Origin: an uncultured Nitrosomonadales bacterium
GTDB taxonomy: Bacteria > Pseudomonadota > Gammaproteobacteria > Burkholderiales > Gallionellaceae
Length of the DNA: 38,554 bases
Direction of reading: 5' to 3'
Assembly (NCBI GenBank): GCA_903861075.1
Contig: CAIOSY010000091.1
Coordinates: 1 to 38,554 of the forward strand
Under the pieces are notes generated by a model, which was given only the letters and a program-made list of their open reading frames with translations, did no database searches and was not told the origin of the DNA. Made by a program: the position numbers and the translations under genes. Each line of letters opens with the position of its first letter. Within the stretch, counting starts at the first letter, position 1. This document shows, piece after piece, positions 1 through 16,919 of this stretch.

Positions 1-438
1 AAATGGGAACTGGAGTGGTGGCAATTAGGTGAAGACTTTCATCGCGGCATGCAAAATTTAACACATGACTTAAATGAACTTTACCGCACACTCCCCGCAT
101 TGCATGAACTGGATTTTCAGTCTGACGGTTTCTCCTGGATAGACTGCAACGATGCTGAAAAATCGGTGTTATCCTACCAGCGTCGGGCTAGAGATGGATC
201 GGCAGTCATTATTGCATTGAATCTGACCCCGCTACCGCGAAATAATTACAGGATAGGCTTGCCCGCCCTGGCACAATATCGCGAACGACTGAACAGCGAT
301 TCAAGCTACTATGCCGGCAGCAATTTAGGTAATGCGGGTTTGATCCAGGCTGAAGCTATTCCCTGGATGGGTTTGGCCTACTCTGCCGAAATTTCACTCC
401 CTCCATTGGCGGGCGTGATCTTGCAACAACTGGCTTAA
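1..438 (+). CDS. glgB: 1,4-alpha-glucan branching enzyme, C-terminal fragment (5' end outside window)
   Basis: Open frame from position 1 (KWELEWWQLGEDFHRGMQNLTHDLNELYRTLPALHELDF...GFSWIDCNDAEKSVLSYQRRA) matches the GlgB C-terminus. Confidence 0.92.
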   Translation, partial: KWELEWWQLGEDFHRGMQNLTHDLNELYRTLPALHELDFQSDGFSWIDCNDAEKSVLSYQRRARDGSAVIIALNLTPLPRNNYRIGLPALAQYRERLNSDSSYYAGSNLGNAGLIQAEAIPWMGLAYSAEISLPPLAGVILQQLA

Positions 439-527
439 AAAATAATTTCACCCTGTCGGGTGAAAATAAACTCGCAGGGCAAAGTGACATAATCGCTTTG
501 CCCGTTAGTTGAAATTGATTCGAGATA

Positions 528-2177
528 ATGACCATGTCAAAACTTACACTATCTTCTGCTTGGCAAGCACTCAGTGCACATTACACAACGATCCAACCCG
601 TGCATATGCGCCAGTTATTTCAAGACGACCCCGCACGTTTTGAAAAATTTTCAATTAAATTTGGCACGCTATTAGTTGATTACTCAAAAAATCGTATCAC
701 CGATAAAACCAAACAACTCCTACTCGATTTAGCCTTACAGGCGGATTTACCTGCCTATATTGAACGTCAGTTTAGCGGGGAAAAACTCAACGCTACCGAG
801 CAACGCGCCGTATTACATACCGCACTGCGCAACCGTTCAGATCGCCCTGTGTTTGTTGATGGCACAGACATCATGCCTGACGTTCGTCGTGTTCTGGATT
901 TGATGCGCAAATTCACCGACTCGGTACGAAATGGCACACATTTAGGGCATACGGGACTAACCATCACCGACATCGTCAACATCGGCATTGGCGGCTCAGA
1001 CTTAGGGCCTCTCATGGTTTGTGAAGCACTCAAACCTTATTCTAGCCCGACGCTACGCACCCACTTCGTATCTAATGTCGATGCCACGCAACTAACAGAA
1101 ACGCTCAAAAAACTTGACGCACGTACAACCTTGTTTATCGTCAGTTCAAAAACCTTCACCACACAAGAAACCCTGACTAATGCAAGCTCGGCCAGAGACT
1201 GGCTGGTTAGAAATTTAGGGGACACAGCGGCTGTTGCTCAACATTTCGCAGCCGTTTCAACCAATCTCAAAGCAACGGCCGCCTTTGGCATCAATCCGGT
1301 CAATGTATTTGAATTTTGGGACTGGGTAGGAGGACGTTACTCGCTTTGGTCGGCCATAGGCTTGCCCATTGCACTCAGCATAGGAATGGATAAATTCGAG
1401 GAACTTTTATCCGGAGCTCATGCGATGGATGAACATTTCCGCACCGCACCGCTGGATCAAAATATTCCCGTATTGCTGGCAATGCTAGGCATTTGGTATG
1501 GTAATTTTTTTGGCAGCAGCTCGAATGCAGTACTTCCCTATGACCAGTATCTGCATCGCTTTGCCGCTTATATGCAACAACTGGACATGGAAAGTAACGG
1601 CAAGGGTATCGATCGCGAAGGGAATACCGTCGACTACGACACGGGTATGGCCGTGTGGGGGGAAGCAGGAACCAATGGTCAACACGCTTTCTACCAACTA
1701 ATACATCAGGGCACACGCATGATACCGGCCGATTTTATTGCGCCGCTTAACAGCCAGAACCCTGTTGGATCCCATCACGCCATTTTACTGGCCAACTGTT
1801 TTGCACAAACAGAGGCCTTGATGATAGGCAAAACCATAGACGAAGCACGCGCAGAATTGATCGCGCAGGGACTCGCGGATGAGGAGCGCGAGGCATTGCT
1901 CCCTCACAAGGTTTTCCCTGGCAATAAACCTACCAACACCCTGTTATTTGAGCGTCTTGATCCTTACACTTTAGGTATGCTGATTGCGCTATATGAACAA
2001 AAAGTCTTTGTACAAGGCATCGTATGGAACATCAATTCATTCGATCAATGGGGCGTAGAACTGGGCAAACAACTCGCCAGTAAAATATTGCCGGAATTAC
2101 TTGATGCCCCGTGCGCGTGTGAGCATGACCAGTCCACGACGCAACTCATAGCCTACTATCGTCAAAACCATGCTTAA
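528..2177 (+). CDS. pgi: glucose-6-phosphate isomerase
   Basis: 549 aa; [50 protein letters not shown] motifs. Confidence 0.97.
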   Translation: MTMSKLTLSSAWQALSAHYTTIQPVHMRQLFQDDPARFEKFSIKFGTLLVDYSKNRITDKTKQLLLDLALQADLPAYIERQFSGEKLNATEQRAVLHTALRNRSDRPVFVDGTDIMPDVRRVLDLMRKFTDSVRNGTHLGHTGLTITDIVNIGIGGSDLGPLMVCEALKPYSSPTLRTHFVSNVDATQLTETLKKLDARTTLFIVSSKTFTTQETLTNASSARDWLVRNLGDTAAVAQHFAAVSTNLKATAAFGINPVNVFEFWDWVGGRYSLWSAIGLPIALSIGMDKFEELLSGAHAMDEHFRTAPLDQNIPVLLAMLGIWYGNFFGSSSNAVLPYDQYLHRFAAYMQQLDMESNGKGIDREGNTVDYDTGMAVWGEAGTNGQHAFYQLIHQGTRMIPADFIAPLNSQNPVGSHHAILLANCFAQTEALMIGKTIDEARAELIAQGLADEEREALLPHKVFPGNKPTNTLLFERLDPYTLGMLIALYEQKVFVQGIVWNINSFDQWGVELGKQLASKILPELLDAPCACEHDQSTTQLIAYYRQNHA

Positions 2178-2261
2178 ATCCTATTAAGGCTGTGCCCTGC
2201 AGAGACTTAACTGCTTAAAATTTACATATTTGTTAATCCACACGTTTACGGAGATTTTTAA

Positions 2262-4958
2262 ATGCCGCATAATTTGTTCAACAGTCGCACTTCATTCTCT
2301 CTCACCAATGGCACAGAAGGTTCGCTGTATTCCTTGCCCGCACTGGAGTCTGCGGGATTAGGAAAAATTTCTCGTTTACCTGTTTCTATTCGCATCGTAC
2401 TCGAAGCCGTATTACGCAATTACGACAATAAAAAAATTACCGAAGCCCATGTACGCGAATTAGCCAATTGGCAACCGAATGCACCCCGTACAGAAGAAAT
2501 CCCCTTTATTGTTGCCCGCATTGTATTGCAGGACTTTACCGGTGTACCGCTTCTGGCTGACCTGGCGGCAATGCGTGATGCAGCATCGGCTCAAGGTTGT
2601 GATCCTAAAATTATCGAACCCTTAGTCCCAGTTAATTTAGTTGTGGATCACTCAGTACAAATAGACAGCTACAACAACCCCGATGCGCTCCGCATCAATA
2701 TGGAGATGGAGTTTGAACGCAACACCGAACGATATCGCTTCATGAAATGGGGCATGCAGGCATTTGATACCTTCAAAGTCGTTCCACCGGGCATAGGCAT
2801 CGTACATCAAGTTAATTTAGAATATCTGGCGCGTGGTGTACAAAATAAAGACGGTGTGTATTATCCTGACACACTGGTCGGCACGGACAGCCACACCACG
2901 ATGATTAACGGCATTGGCGTCGTAGGATGGGGGGTCGGCGGTATCGAAGCGGAAGCGGGTATGCTGGGACAGCCTGTATATTTCCTCACACCCGACGTGG
3001 TGGGCGTCCATCTTACTGGTAGTTTAAACGAAGGCGTAACGGCAACCGATCTGGTATTAACGGTGACTGAACTACTGCGCAGTCAAAAAGTGGTTGGCAA
3101 ATTCGTTGAGTTTTTTGGTGCAGGCGCAGCGTCACTCACACTCCCTGATCGTGCGACACTCGCTAATATGGCGCCGGAATATGGTGCCACCATGGGCTTC
3201 TTCCCTGTCGATGAAGTGACAGTTAACTTCATGCGCAACACAGGGCGTACCGAAGCAGAACTGGATGCCTTTGAATCTTACTTCAAAGCTCAAGGTTTGT
3301 ATGGCATACCCGAGGCCGGACAAATTGACTACAGCAATGTGATCGAAATTAACCTGGCAAATATTGAACCCTCTCTTGCGGGACCAAAACGGCCCCAAGA
3401 TCGCATTGCATTGTCTAAGATGCACGAATCTTTCGACACACTCTATTCAAAACCAACAAGTGAAAGCGGCTTTAACCAACCCGCTGACAAGCTTGCTGTG
3501 CGCTTCCCAACCGGAAAAGATGATATTGAGATTGGCAATGGCGATGTATTAATTGCCGCAATTACCTCATGTACCAACACTTCTAATCCAGGCGTACTGT
3601 TAGCGGCGGGTTTGCTGGCTAAGAAAGCCGTTGAAAAAGGTTTATTTGTTAAAAAACATATCAAGACTACGCTTGCGCCCGGCTCTCGCGTCGTGACCGC
3701 TTACCTGACCAACGCAGGTTTACTTCCCTATCTTGAACAACTGGGATTTAGTGTAGCCGCTTATGGTTGCACAACCTGCATAGGGAATTCCGGTCCGCTG
3801 GAATCACACATTGAAGATACCATAATCAAAAACGACTTAATTGCAGCAGCAGTTTTGTCTGGCAACCGAAATTTCGAGGCGCGTATCCACGCCAATATCA
3901 AGTCCAACTTTTTAGCATCCCCGCCTCTCGTTGTCGCTTATGCTATTGCGGGTCGCATGAACATCAATCTAGACTCGGAAGCCTTGGGTCACGACCAATC
4001 AGGTCAGCCTGTTTACTTGCGAGACATCTGGCCATCAAATGCTGAAATTCAAGCGGTTAGTCAATTTGCAACGGACCCTGCAATCTATCGTGAACTTTAT
4101 GCCGACCTGACCCGGGATCTACCTTTATGGAATGCTATTACAGCGCCAACCGGTGAATTATACCAGTGGGATGATTCAACCTACATTGCCCGCCCACCGT
4201 TCTTTGATGCTGAAATCCCTGTCGTTGCTAATATCAAGGCCGCTCGCGCACTGGCTATCTTTGGCGATTCTGTCACCACGGACCACATTAGTCCTGCAGG
4301 CAGCTTCAGACCTTCTACACCAGCGGGTAAATATTTGCAGGCGCAGGGGGTGACTATCAGAGATTTCAATAGTTACGGCTCACGTCGCGGCAATCATGAA
4401 GTCATGATGCGCGGTACTTTTGCCAATGTACGCGTCAAAAATCTCATGTTACCGGCTAATGCGGATGGAAGTCGCATCGAAGGTGGCTATACTTTGTATC
4501 AGGGTGAACAAACTACCATCTACGATGCTGCAATGGCACATATTGCAAATGGCACGGCAACGGTAATCTTTGCAGGAGAAGAATACGGCACAGGCTCATC
4601 AAGAGACTGGGCGGCCAAGGGCACACAATTGCTGGGCGTCAAAGCGGTTATCGCCAAGTCATACGAACGCATCCATCGCAGCAATCTCGTCGGTATGGGC
4701 GTGTTACCTTTGCAATTCAAAGGGGAGGATACAATTGCCAGCTTAGCACTCAAGGGGGATGAAAGTTACCATATCACGGGAATTGACGGTGATTTAAAGC
4801 CACAACAAGACGTGATGCTTACCGTCATCCGCGCGGATGGCAGCACACTGCAAGTACCGTTATTATTGCGTATCGACACCCCGATAGAAGTGGATTACTA
4901 CCGTGCCGGCGGTATTCTGCCCTATGTATTAAAAGAACTGGTTACACGCAACTCATAA
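2262..4958 (+). CDS. acnA: aconitate hydratase (AcnA/IRP type)
   Basis: 898 aa; [83 protein letters not shown]. Confidence 0.97.
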   Translation: MPHNLFNSRTSFSLTNGTEGSLYSLPALESAGLGKISRLPVSIRIVLEAVLRNYDNKKITEAHVRELANWQPNAPRTEEIPFIVARIVLQDFTGVPLLADLAAMRDAASAQGCDPKIIEPLVPVNLVVDHSVQIDSYNNPDALRINMEMEFERNTERYRFMKWGMQAFDTFKVVPPGIGIVHQVNLEYLARGVQNKDGVYYPDTLVGTDSHTTMINGIGVVGWGVGGIEAEAGMLGQPVYFLTPDVVGVHLTGSLNEGVTATDLVLTVTELLRSQKVVGKFVEFFGAGAASLTLPDRATLANMAPEYGATMGFFPVDEVTVNFMRNTGRTEAELDAFESYFKAQGLYGIPEAGQIDYSNVIEINLANIEPSLAGPKRPQDRIALSKMHESFDTLYSKPTSESGFNQPADKLAVRFPTGKDDIEIGNGDVLIAAITSCTNTSNPGVLLAAGLLAKKAVEKGLFVKKHIKTTLAPGSRVVTAYLTNAGLLPYLEQLGFSVAAYGCTTCIGNSGPLESHIEDTIIKNDLIAAAVLSGNRNFEARIHANIKSNFLASPPLVVAYAIAGRMNINLDSEALGHDQSGQPVYLRDIWPSNAEIQAVSQFATDPAIYRELYADLTRDLPLWNAITAPTGELYQWDDSTYIARPPFFDAEIPVVANIKAARALAIFGDSVTTDHISPAGSFRPSTPAGKYLQAQGVTIRDFNSYGSRRGNHEVMMRGTFANVRVKNLMLPANADGSRIEGGYTLYQGEQTTIYDAAMAHIANGTATVIFAGEEYGTGSSRDWAAKGTQLLGVKAVIAKSYERIHRSNLVGMGVLPLQFKGEDTIASLALKGDESYHITGIDGDLKPQQDVMLTVIRADGSTLQVPLLLRIDTPIEVDYYRAGGILPYVLKELVTRNS

Positions 4959-4963
4959 AAAAT

Positions 4964-4996
4964 AGCGGGTAGCTTAATGAGAGCTACCCGCTTTTT
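4964..4996. terminator. Bidirectional intrinsic terminator between convergent acnA and K+ channel gene
   Basis: Perfect 11-bp stem AGCGGGTAGCT / AGCTACCCGCT with 7-nt loop, T-run after it and A-run before it. Confidence 0.93.
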
Positions 4997-5010
4997 CTAT
5001 GGCATTGAAA

Positions 5011-6045
5011 CTAAGCACCTGCCAGTATACCTTCGACACGCATCCTGCCTTGCTGGGTTAGCATAACCATCAGCACGTCTTTGTCCTGCAATAAGCAACT
5101 CATTTGAGGACTAACCTGCCACGAACCCTGACGCTGTAAAGCCAGCACCATACAATCATTGTTAGCATTGTAAAGTACACTGATAGGCTGGCCTGTCATC
5201 GTATGTGAAATCCGAATCTCCTCAAGACGCAAATCACCTTCCGACATCAACATTTCATCCAAAAAGCTCAACACATTAGGTCTCAACATGGCTGAAACAA
5301 TACGCTGACCACCGCTAAAATCAGGAGAAACAACCTCATCAGCTCCAACACGACGGGTCTTTTCCACATTTTTCATATCATGACAACGAGCCACCACGCG
5401 CAAATCAGCATTGAGCTGCTTAGCACTCAAACTAATCACAAGATTCGTACTATCTTCGCGTGCCACAGCGAAGACTCCTCGCGCCCGCAATACACCAGCC
5501 GCCAACAAGACATCATTATCAGTCGCATCGGCATGCATATACAGTTGCTCTGGATGGTGTTCCAAAAATAATTCAATATTTTTTAGATCACTCTCAATAA
5601 CGACAAAGGGTCGTCCTGATTTTTCCAAATCATGAGCTACGTTTTTACCGACCAAGCCCAATCCACAGACAAGGTAGTGATCGCTCATCTTGTTAATCTT
5701 TTTCTGCATCATATTCCTGCGCCAGACAATATTAAGATCGCTTTCCAGCATAAAAGCGGTGAAGGTTGAGAGTACATAACCTAACACACCGATACCCGAC
5801 ATACCGACAAACACCGTAAACATTCGTCCATATTCATACTGCGTCACATCCACAACTTCGGCATAACCAATGGTGGCAATCGTAACAAACGTCATGTAAA
5901 AACAATCTTGCCAGGTGTAAACCGGCCCTCCTAAAATATGGTAACCCAATGTCCCAACGAGAAAGATAGCCGCAAGTGCCCAAAGTGAATATAGTAAATT
6001 TCGAACCACGTACGAATTTCGACGTTGATTCATACTAGTCGTCAT
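5011..6045 (-). CDS. Two-TM ion channel with RCK/TrkA-N NAD-binding domain (potassium channel family)
   Basis: 344 aa; pore loop FVTIATIGYAEVVD, then HYLVCGLGLVGKNVAHDL Rossmann motif and TrkA-C-like end. Confidence 0.85.
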   Translation of the reverse strand: MTTSMNQRRNSYVVRNLLYSLWALAAIFLVGTLGYHILGGPVYTWQDCFYMTFVTIATIGYAEVVDVTQYEYGRMFTVFVGMSGIGVLGYVLSTFTAFMLESDLNIVWRRNMMQKKINKMSDHYLVCGLGLVGKNVAHDLEKSGRPFVVIESDLKNIELFLEHHPEQLYMHADATDNDVLLAAGVLRARGVFAVAREDSTNLVISLSAKQLNADLRVVARCHDMKNVEKTRRVGADEVVSPDFSGGQRIVSAMLRPNVLSFLDEMLMSEGDLRLEEIRISHTMTGQPISVLYNANNDCMVLALQRQGSWQVSPQMSCLLQDKDVLMVMLTQQGRMRVEGILAGA

Positions 6046-6568
6046 TTATATTTGAATCCGGGAATAGTTCTTTGCCAAACCCAAACTGCCGCAGATCTGT
6101 GATACGTAGCGGATACAAAATACCATCCAAATGATCGCATTCGTGCTGCACAACTCGCGCATGAAAACCACTGACTATCCTGTCGATGGCAATACCTTGC
6201 TCATCAAACCCCTGATAGCGGATATGAGTATGACGCGCAACCCTGCCCCGCAATCCAGGTAAACTTAAGCAGCCTTCCCAATCCTCATTACGCAGGTCAT
6301 CCAGCAGGGTTATTACGGGGTTAATCAGCACCGTTTCAGAAATAACTTCCGCATCTGGATAACGCGTATTTGCCTGCACACTGAATATAACCACGCGCAA
6401 AGGCACACCAATTTGCGGCGCAGCTAATCCAACACCATTCAACGCCTGCATGGTGTCGCGCATATCAGCTAATAAGCACCGCAATTCTTCCGTTCCAAAA
6501 TGCACCACAGGTTCTGCGATATTGAGCAATTGGGCATCACCCATGCGTAAAACAGACTTAATTGTCAT
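6035..6568 (-). CDS. def: peptide deformylase
   Basis: GVGLAAPQIG, EGCLSLPG and QHECDHLDG, the three canonical PDF motifs. Confidence 0.95.
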   Translation of the reverse strand: MTIKSVLRMGDAQLLNIAEPVVHFGTEELRCLLADMRDTMQALNGVGLAAPQIGVPLRVVIFSVQANTRYPDAEVISETVLINPVITLLDDLRNEDWEGCLSLPGLRGRVARHTHIRYQGFDEQGIAIDRIVSGFHARVVQHECDHLDGILYPLRITDLRQFGFGKELFPDSNINDD

Positions 6569-7313
6569 CTATACATCCTTCATCACAAATATGTTCCAAG
6601 ATAGTGCGCACCCTCTCCATGGCTTCTGTGGCCGTGCCATTAACATGTTCAATATTGATCTTAGTATGGCTCTCACCGCGCCCTGCCGCATAATTGACAA
6701 CAACAGCCAACGCGGCATAATTCATATCGAGCTCCATTGCCAGTGAGATTTCCGGCATCCCTGTCATACCAACCATGTCAGCGCCATCGCGTTCATAGCG
6801 ATTAATTTCAGCCATACTGTCAAGACGAGGACCTTGTGTCGCTGCATATACACCACCATCAATACACTGTTGATGCGCCTTTTTTGCACCGCTTAAGATA
6901 TGACGACGCATACGCTCCGAGTAAGGCTGCGTAAAATCAATATTTTTATAGCTTACATTCCGATCAGAATAAAAAGTGTAATCCCGGCCATGCGTATAAT
7001 CGATAACCTGATCAGGCACAACAAGGATCCCGGGCTTAAGGTCGGCACGTATTCCACCGACGGTCGCAATTGAAATAATATTGGTTACGCCCTGTTCACG
7101 TAGCGCCCACATATTGGCCCGATAATTCACCAGATGAGGAGGAATTGTATAACCGAAACCATGCCTGGCTAAAAATATGACGTCAGATTGATTAAACTTC
7201 CCAAAAAGAAAAGCACCCGATGGTTCACCATACGGCGTGCGCATGACCTGTCGATGAGTGATCTCCAGGTTGGTTAATTGGGTCAAGCCGCGCCCGCCAA
7301 TAATTGCTAACAT
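6558..7313 (-). CDS. mtnP: S-methyl-5'-thioinosine/methylthioadenosine phosphorylase family
   Basis: 251 aa; IGGRGL, RHGFGYTIPPHLVNYRANMWALREQGV, ATQGPRLDS, MVGMTGMPE. Confidence 0.88.
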   Translation of the reverse strand: MLAIIGGRGLTQLTNLEITHRQVMRTPYGEPSGAFLFGKFNQSDVIFLARHGFGYTIPPHLVNYRANMWALREQGVTNIISIATVGGIRADLKPGILVVPDQVIDYTHGRDYTFYSDRNVSYKNIDFTQPYSERMRRHILSGAKKAHQQCIDGGVYAATQGPRLDSMAEINRYERDGADMVGMTGMPEISLAMELDMNYAALAVVVNYAAGRGESHTKINIEHVNGTATEAMERVRTILEHICDEGCIDDN

Positions 7314-7332
7314 TTAAACCCCCTTGAGAAAT

Positions 7333-7891
7333 TCAGGATTCAGGAATGGATTGTTTTAAAGCATAAATTGCCGGAAGATTGCGCCACGCTCCTTCTATAT
7401 CCATTCCGTAACCAAAAACAAACCTGTCGGGCAGATTTAAACCAACAAAGTCTGCCTGTATAGGTTTAATTCTGCCATGCAGCTTGTCGACAAGCACCGC
7501 ACTATAGCAATGCGTTGCTCCAAGCGCCAAAACACGCTGTTTTAACGCTGCGAGCGTGTGGCCTTCATCTAAAATATCATCAGCAATCAATACTACCCGA
7601 CCTTGTACCATTTCATTCGGCGGAACGATCCAGCGCAATCCCCCCCCTTGTTGCTCGCCCCCATAACGCGTCACATGCACATAATCAAGATCCAGGGGGA
7701 AATTAAGTTTCGTCAGTAATTGCCCCGTAAATACCAGACCGCCCCGCATCACGCACAAGACCAAAGGATTAACCGTCGCCAATGTCTTGTTTATTTTCTC
7801 CGCCACGCGTTCCAGGGCTGCTTGTATCTGATCCGCAGTACATAACAGATCGGCTTGATGCAAAATCTCATGCCGATATTGGCATAGCGCT

Positions 7892-7899
<8 letters not shown>
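7333..7899 (-). CDS. hpt: hypoxanthine-guanine phosphoribosyltransferase
   Basis: 188 aa PRTase; [27 protein letters not shown] loop, FVFGYGMD. Confidence 0.88.
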
Positions 7900-11966
<4,067 letters not shown>

Positions 11967-12069
11967 ATTTTAAAAACCTTGCGATTGCGCAGACTATCTG
12001 CATATTTTAATGATGGAACTTAGCTTATTCCGATGTCTATTGACGCGTATTATCGCAAAAACAAATGCA

Positions 12070-13125
12070 CTAAACCAACAGTAATTCAGGCGAGCTGATA
12101 CCGATACTCGCCACATCCTGTAATGCTTTGAGAAATTGGGGCCCCGCGTGCAGTTTAGACATCGGCACAGGATGGGCTGCACCGCGCATATGTGAAATAC
12201 GGGCTCGACTCATCGGCGTCATTTCCCAATGCAACCCCGTTAACAAGGCATCTGCCGATTCAGGTTTATTACATACGACAACCATATCACAGCCTGCTTG
12301 TAGCGCAGCACTCGCGCGCTGCACGACATTACCCGCAACACTGGCCCCTTCCATACTGAGATCATCGCTAAAAATACACCCCTCGAAACCTAAGGTATCG
12401 CGTAGAATTTTTTTCAGCCATACGGGAGAAAACCCAGCAGGGCGATGATCAACCTTAGGATAAATAACATGAGCTGGCATAATAGCCGTCAGGCCAAAAT
12501 AGATCATTTGCTTGAAGGGTTGCAGATCACAGAGTTCAATATCAACAAACTCACGCTCATCTACGGGGATCTCCAAATGAGAATCGGCCTGAACAAAACC
12601 ATGTCCTGGAAAATGCTTGCCCACAGTGTGCATTCCACCTTGTTTTAAACCCAGCAGCAATTGGTGCGCCAACTCAGAAATTGCCTGAGGATCACGATGA
12701 AAAGCCCTATCACCAATCACGCTACTTTGGCCATAATCCACATCCAATACCGGCGTAAAACTAAAATCCACCCCGCAACCGCGTAATTCGGCAGCGATCA
12801 CATAGCCTGTTTGAAAGGCTAACTGTCGGGCACGATGCGAGTTACTATCCCATATTCGACCGAGTTCGCGCATTGCGGGAATGGGTGTAAATCCATCACG
12901 AAATCGCTGAACACGCCCGCCTTCGTGATCAACGCCGATCAACAAAGGAACAGGTCTTAACGCACGTATCTGAGCAGTCAGTTCTGCTAATTGACTCACC
13001 GACTCATAATTACGTCTAAATAAAATAACCCCACCGACCAATGGGTGCTTCAAGCGGGCGATATCTTCTGCTGTCAAGACTGTCCCCGCCACATCCAACA
13101 TTACCGGCCCTAACCCCATAACCAC
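12070..13125 (-). CDS. nagZ: beta-N-acetylhexosaminidase (GH3)
   Basis: [53 protein letters not shown]. Confidence 0.95.
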   Translation of the reverse strand: MVMGLGPVMLDVAGTVLTAEDIARLKHPLVGGVILFRRNYESVSQLAELTAQIRALRPVPLLIGVDHEGGRVQRFRDGFTPIPAMRELGRIWDSNSHRARQLAFQTGYVIAAELRGCGVDFSFTPVLDVDYGQSSVIGDRAFHRDPQAISELAHQLLLGLKQGGMHTVGKHFPGHGFVQADSHLEIPVDEREFVDIELCDLQPFKQMIYFGLTAIMPAHVIYPKVDHRPAGFSPVWLKKILRDTLGFEGCIFSDDLSMEGASVAGNVVQRASAALQAGCDMVVVCNKPESADALLTGLHWEMTPMSRARISHMRGAAHPVPMSKLHAGPQFLKALQDVASIGISSPELLLV

Positions 13126-13242
13126 TCCATAAATACATCAAAATCGTGAGCATAAATATGCATAAATCCTGTTTCATCTACACAGCCATAAACTTTAAAT
13201 ATAACGCAGTCTGAAAACAGATGCTTAACCGTAAATAAACCC

Positions 13243-13905
13243 TCAGGGAATAACCCATAGTCGCTCTATAAATCGGGCTGCGAGTATAATCAATGTCACG
13301 AGAGCCAGGTAAACGATTGCTGCAAATAAATAGGCTTTAAAAAACTGGAAATTGCTCGCGGCAAGTTCCTGAACACGAGCAAAAAATTCTGTGTACTGGA
13401 TCAAAAAAGCCACTGAACTATCTTTCAAATTACAAATTACCTGGTTGGTTAGCGCAGGAATCGACAAACGCAGCACCTGCGGCAGACTAACAAAGCGAAA
13501 TATTTGAAACCGACTAAAGCCTTGCGCACGCGCCGCCTCAAGTTCGCTACCATCTTGTCCGTTGTAGGCAGTCGTCATATAGGCCGCATTATAAGCGGCC
13601 ACATTAAAGGTAAAACCGATCAAAGCGACACTAAAGGGCGCAAGGATCACCCCCCATTGAGGCAAGCCGTAATACATCAAAAACAAAAGAACAATCAATG
13701 GCATACCCACAAAAAACGAGATATATCCCTGTGTAAATCGCCTAACCCACACCCGCGGACTCAAGCTAAAATAAAACACGACTATCCCCAATAGCAATCC
13801 GGTCACACTGACGCTGACAGTCAGTTCAACGGATTGCAAAAGTCCCGCAAGAATCAATGGCATCTGTTCTTGCACATCACCTAGGAACGCCCCCCATCCG
13901 CTCAT
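13243..13905 (-). CDS. amino-acid ABC transporter permease (HisMQ type)
   Basis: 220 aa, multiple TM, EAARAQGFSRFQIFRFVSLPQVLRLSIPALTNQ EAA-loop. Confidence 0.88.
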   Translation of the reverse strand: MSGWGAFLGDVQEQMPLILAGLLQSVELTVSVSVTGLLLGIVVFYFSLSPRVWVRRFTQGYISFFVGMPLIVLLFLMYYGLPQWGVILAPFSVALIGFTFNVAAYNAAYMTTAYNGQDGSELEAARAQGFSRFQIFRFVSLPQVLRLSIPALTNQVICNLKDSSVAFLIQYTEFFARVQELAASNFQFFKAYLFAAIVYLALVTLIILAARFIERLWVIP

Positions 13906-14678
13906 GCGGCACTACCAAAAAAAGCACGAACCTGTTCATCTGCATGATGATTTGACAAATGCGCTATTGTCTCTTCAGCGCGAATCACGCCTTTATCAAG
14001 AAAAGTAACCCTATCAGCAATCGCGCCGGCCAACACCAGATCATGTGTCACGCACATCATCGTCACGTTTTCGCCACGCAGTTTATTGATCAGCTGTCCC
14101 ACTTCACGCGACATCACAGGATCCAGGGCAGACGTCGGCTCATCAAGCAAGATGACAGCTGGATCCATTGCCAAGGCACGCGCCAGTGCCACTCGCTGTT
14201 TTTGCCCGCCTGAAAGCTGCGCAGGATACTGCTCGCAATGTTCAACCATATCAAGTCGCGCTAATTCATGCAGCGCTTTGGCTTGCGCATCCAGCTTGGA
14301 CATCCCCCGCAATTTACGCAGCCCCAACGTAATATTATCCAGAACACATAAGTGACGATACAGGGCAAACTGCTGAAAAACAAAGCCTATACTCTGTCGC
14401 AACGCACGCACATCTGTTGAAGAATCCGTGATATTTTGGCCCCTGAATGTAATCGTCCCGGAACTCGGTTCTATCAATCTGTTAATACAGCGTAACAAGG
14501 TTGACTTGCCGCAACCGGATGAACCCATCACGACCTTAACTTCACCTTCAACAACATCCATGCAGACGCCATCCAGCACCCGCTTATCATCGAATTTCTT
14601 TACTAAATCACGAATCTCGATTAACGCCATACCATCCCTTTGAAATTCATATTTAGCGGGCACCGAATCCGGGCACAC
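13902..14678 (-). CDS. polar amino-acid ABC transporter ATP-binding protein
   Basis: GSSGCGKSTLLR Walker A, LSGGQKQRVALARAL signature, ILLDEPTSALDP Walker B. Confidence 0.94.
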   Translation of the reverse strand: MCPDSVPAKYEFQRDGMALIEIRDLVKKFDDKRVLDGVCMDVVEGEVKVVMGSSGCGKSTLLRCINRLIEPSSGTITFRGQNITDSSTDVRALRQSIGFVFQQFALYRHLCVLDNITLGLRKLRGMSKLDAQAKALHELARLDMVEHCEQYPAQLSGGQKQRVALARALAMDPAVILLDEPTSALDPVMSREVGQLINKLRGENVTMMCVTHDLVLAGAIADRVTFLDKGVIRAEETIAHLSNHHADEQVRAFFGSAA

Positions 14679-15306
14679 GATACTTAAAAGACAGCCACTG
14701 CACCCCTAACAGTAAAGTACGATAAATGGCAAAGTACAAAATCCCGACAGCAAGATAAACCTCAATGCCCCGCAAGGTTGTCGATGCAAGAGTCATTGCT
14801 TGTTTGGTGATTTCGGGGATTCCAACAGTATAAGCAAACGGGGAGTACTTTAGCACAGTGGTAAATTCATTCACCATACCAGGCACGGCAAACCGCAACA
14901 TCTGCGGCAGTTCAATATAAATAAGAACCTGCAATCGACTCATGCCCATCGCCTCAGCGGCAAGCACTTCGGCGCCATCAACAGAATCTAACGCACCCCG
15001 AAAAACCTCTGCAAGATATGCACCGGAAATAAGTCCTAGACTCAGCATCATTGCCAGCAGGGGAGGAACTTTAAACCCCATACCCGGCAAGCCGAAATAA
15101 ACAAGGAATAGCAACACCAATACCGGGATACCGCGAAAAACAAAGCTATAAAAATTCAGCAGAAATTTAGCACCAAAAAAATCAATACGACGCAATCCAG
15201 CCGCCGTCATTCCTATGAACATTCCCGTCGCACTGCAGGCAAGCGTGACCAGCAGGGTTTGCCCTACTCCTACTGCCAACAAGCCAATAATATCGAAAAA
15301 ATTCAT
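14653..15306 (-). CDS. amino-acid ABC transporter permease
   Basis: 217 aa TM protein, EVLAAEAMGMSRLQVLIYIELPQMLRFAVPGMVNE. Confidence 0.88.
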   Translation of the reverse strand: MNFFDIIGLLAVGVGQTLLVTLACSATGMFIGMTAAGLRRIDFFGAKFLLNFYSFVFRGIPVLVLLFLVYFGLPGMGFKVPPLLAMMLSLGLISGAYLAEVFRGALDSVDGAEVLAAEAMGMSRLQVLIYIELPQMLRFAVPGMVNEFTTVLKYSPFAYTVGIPEITKQAMTLASTTLRGIEVYLAVGILYFAIYRTLLLGVQWLSFKYRVPGFGAR

Positions 15307-15316
15307 AAGGAATTAA

Positions 15317-16153
<837 letters not shown>

Positions 16154-16166
16154 TCAAAATACAAGA

Positions 16167-16913
16167 TTACTTTTCCTGTATGGTCTTTTTCAGCGTGTTC
16201 GATGCAGTAAGCAATGTCACTATAACGCGCCGATTTCTTGCCCTGCCTTCCGCTGTGTCATTACTTTCTGCCGGTTGATATTCACCATAGCCTGCGGCAA
16301 CCAGGCGTTCAGGTGCAACACCCTGCTCCACAAACAACCTAACCACCCTACTGGAACGTGCTGCAGATAATTCCCAGTTTGTCTGAAACAAAGCGGTATT
16401 GATAGGCATATTATCGGTATGCCCCTCAACCTGAACATCGTGATCATCCTCTTTAAGAATTTGCGCAACGGCGACCAGCACTTTAATCGACTCTGGCGTC
16501 AACTTGGCATCCCCGGGTGAAAATAGTAAGCTTGCATTGATTTCCACTGCGATCCCCCTCGCAGTTTGAGTCACGCGAACTTCACCATTTTTCATCAAAG
16601 CTGACATCGCCACGTTAATTTTATGAGCAATGTTACTCATTTTTTCGCTAAAGACAGAATCACGTTGGATTTTATCAACGATCTCATGTTTGATTTTTTC
16701 ATTGACAATGACGCCACCACTATTAGGAACAGCGTTATTAAATGCAACATTTAGCGAAGAACCAAAACTATGCAACTTACCCGAATCACGTTCAGAAGTG
16801 CTATAAAGAACCACAAAAAATGCGAATAACAGGGTGATTAAATCGGCATATGAAAGCAACCAACGGCTACGATCCGCAATGACAATTTCTTCATTATATT
16901 TAGAGCGAGCCAT
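16167..16913 (-). CDS. motB: flagellar motor stator protein MotB/MotD-like
   Basis: RSRWLLSYADLITLLFAFFVVLYS TM with stator Asp; C-terminal OmpA-like VEGHTDNMPINTALFQTNWELSAARSSRVV. Confidence 0.9.
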   Translation of the reverse strand: MARSKYNEEIVIADRSRWLLSYADLITLLFAFFVVLYSTSERDSGKLHSFGSSLNVAFNNAVPNSGGVIVNEKIKHEIVDKIQRDSVFSEKMSNIAHKINVAMSALMKNGEVRVTQTARGIAVEINASLLFSPGDAKLTPESIKVLVAVAQILKEDDHDVQVEGHTDNMPINTALFQTNWELSAARSSRVVRLFVEQGVAPERLVAAGYGEYQPAESNDTAEGRARNRRVIVTLLTASNTLKKTIQEK

Positions 16914-16919
16914 ATAGCG

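Noticed and set aside
767-1716. Antisense and overlapping ORFs inside pgi
   Set aside because: Fully embedded in a confidently identified gene, no protein-family motifs; typical shadow ORFs. The same applies to shadow ORFs in acnA, ligA, flhA, cheA and the MCP gene.
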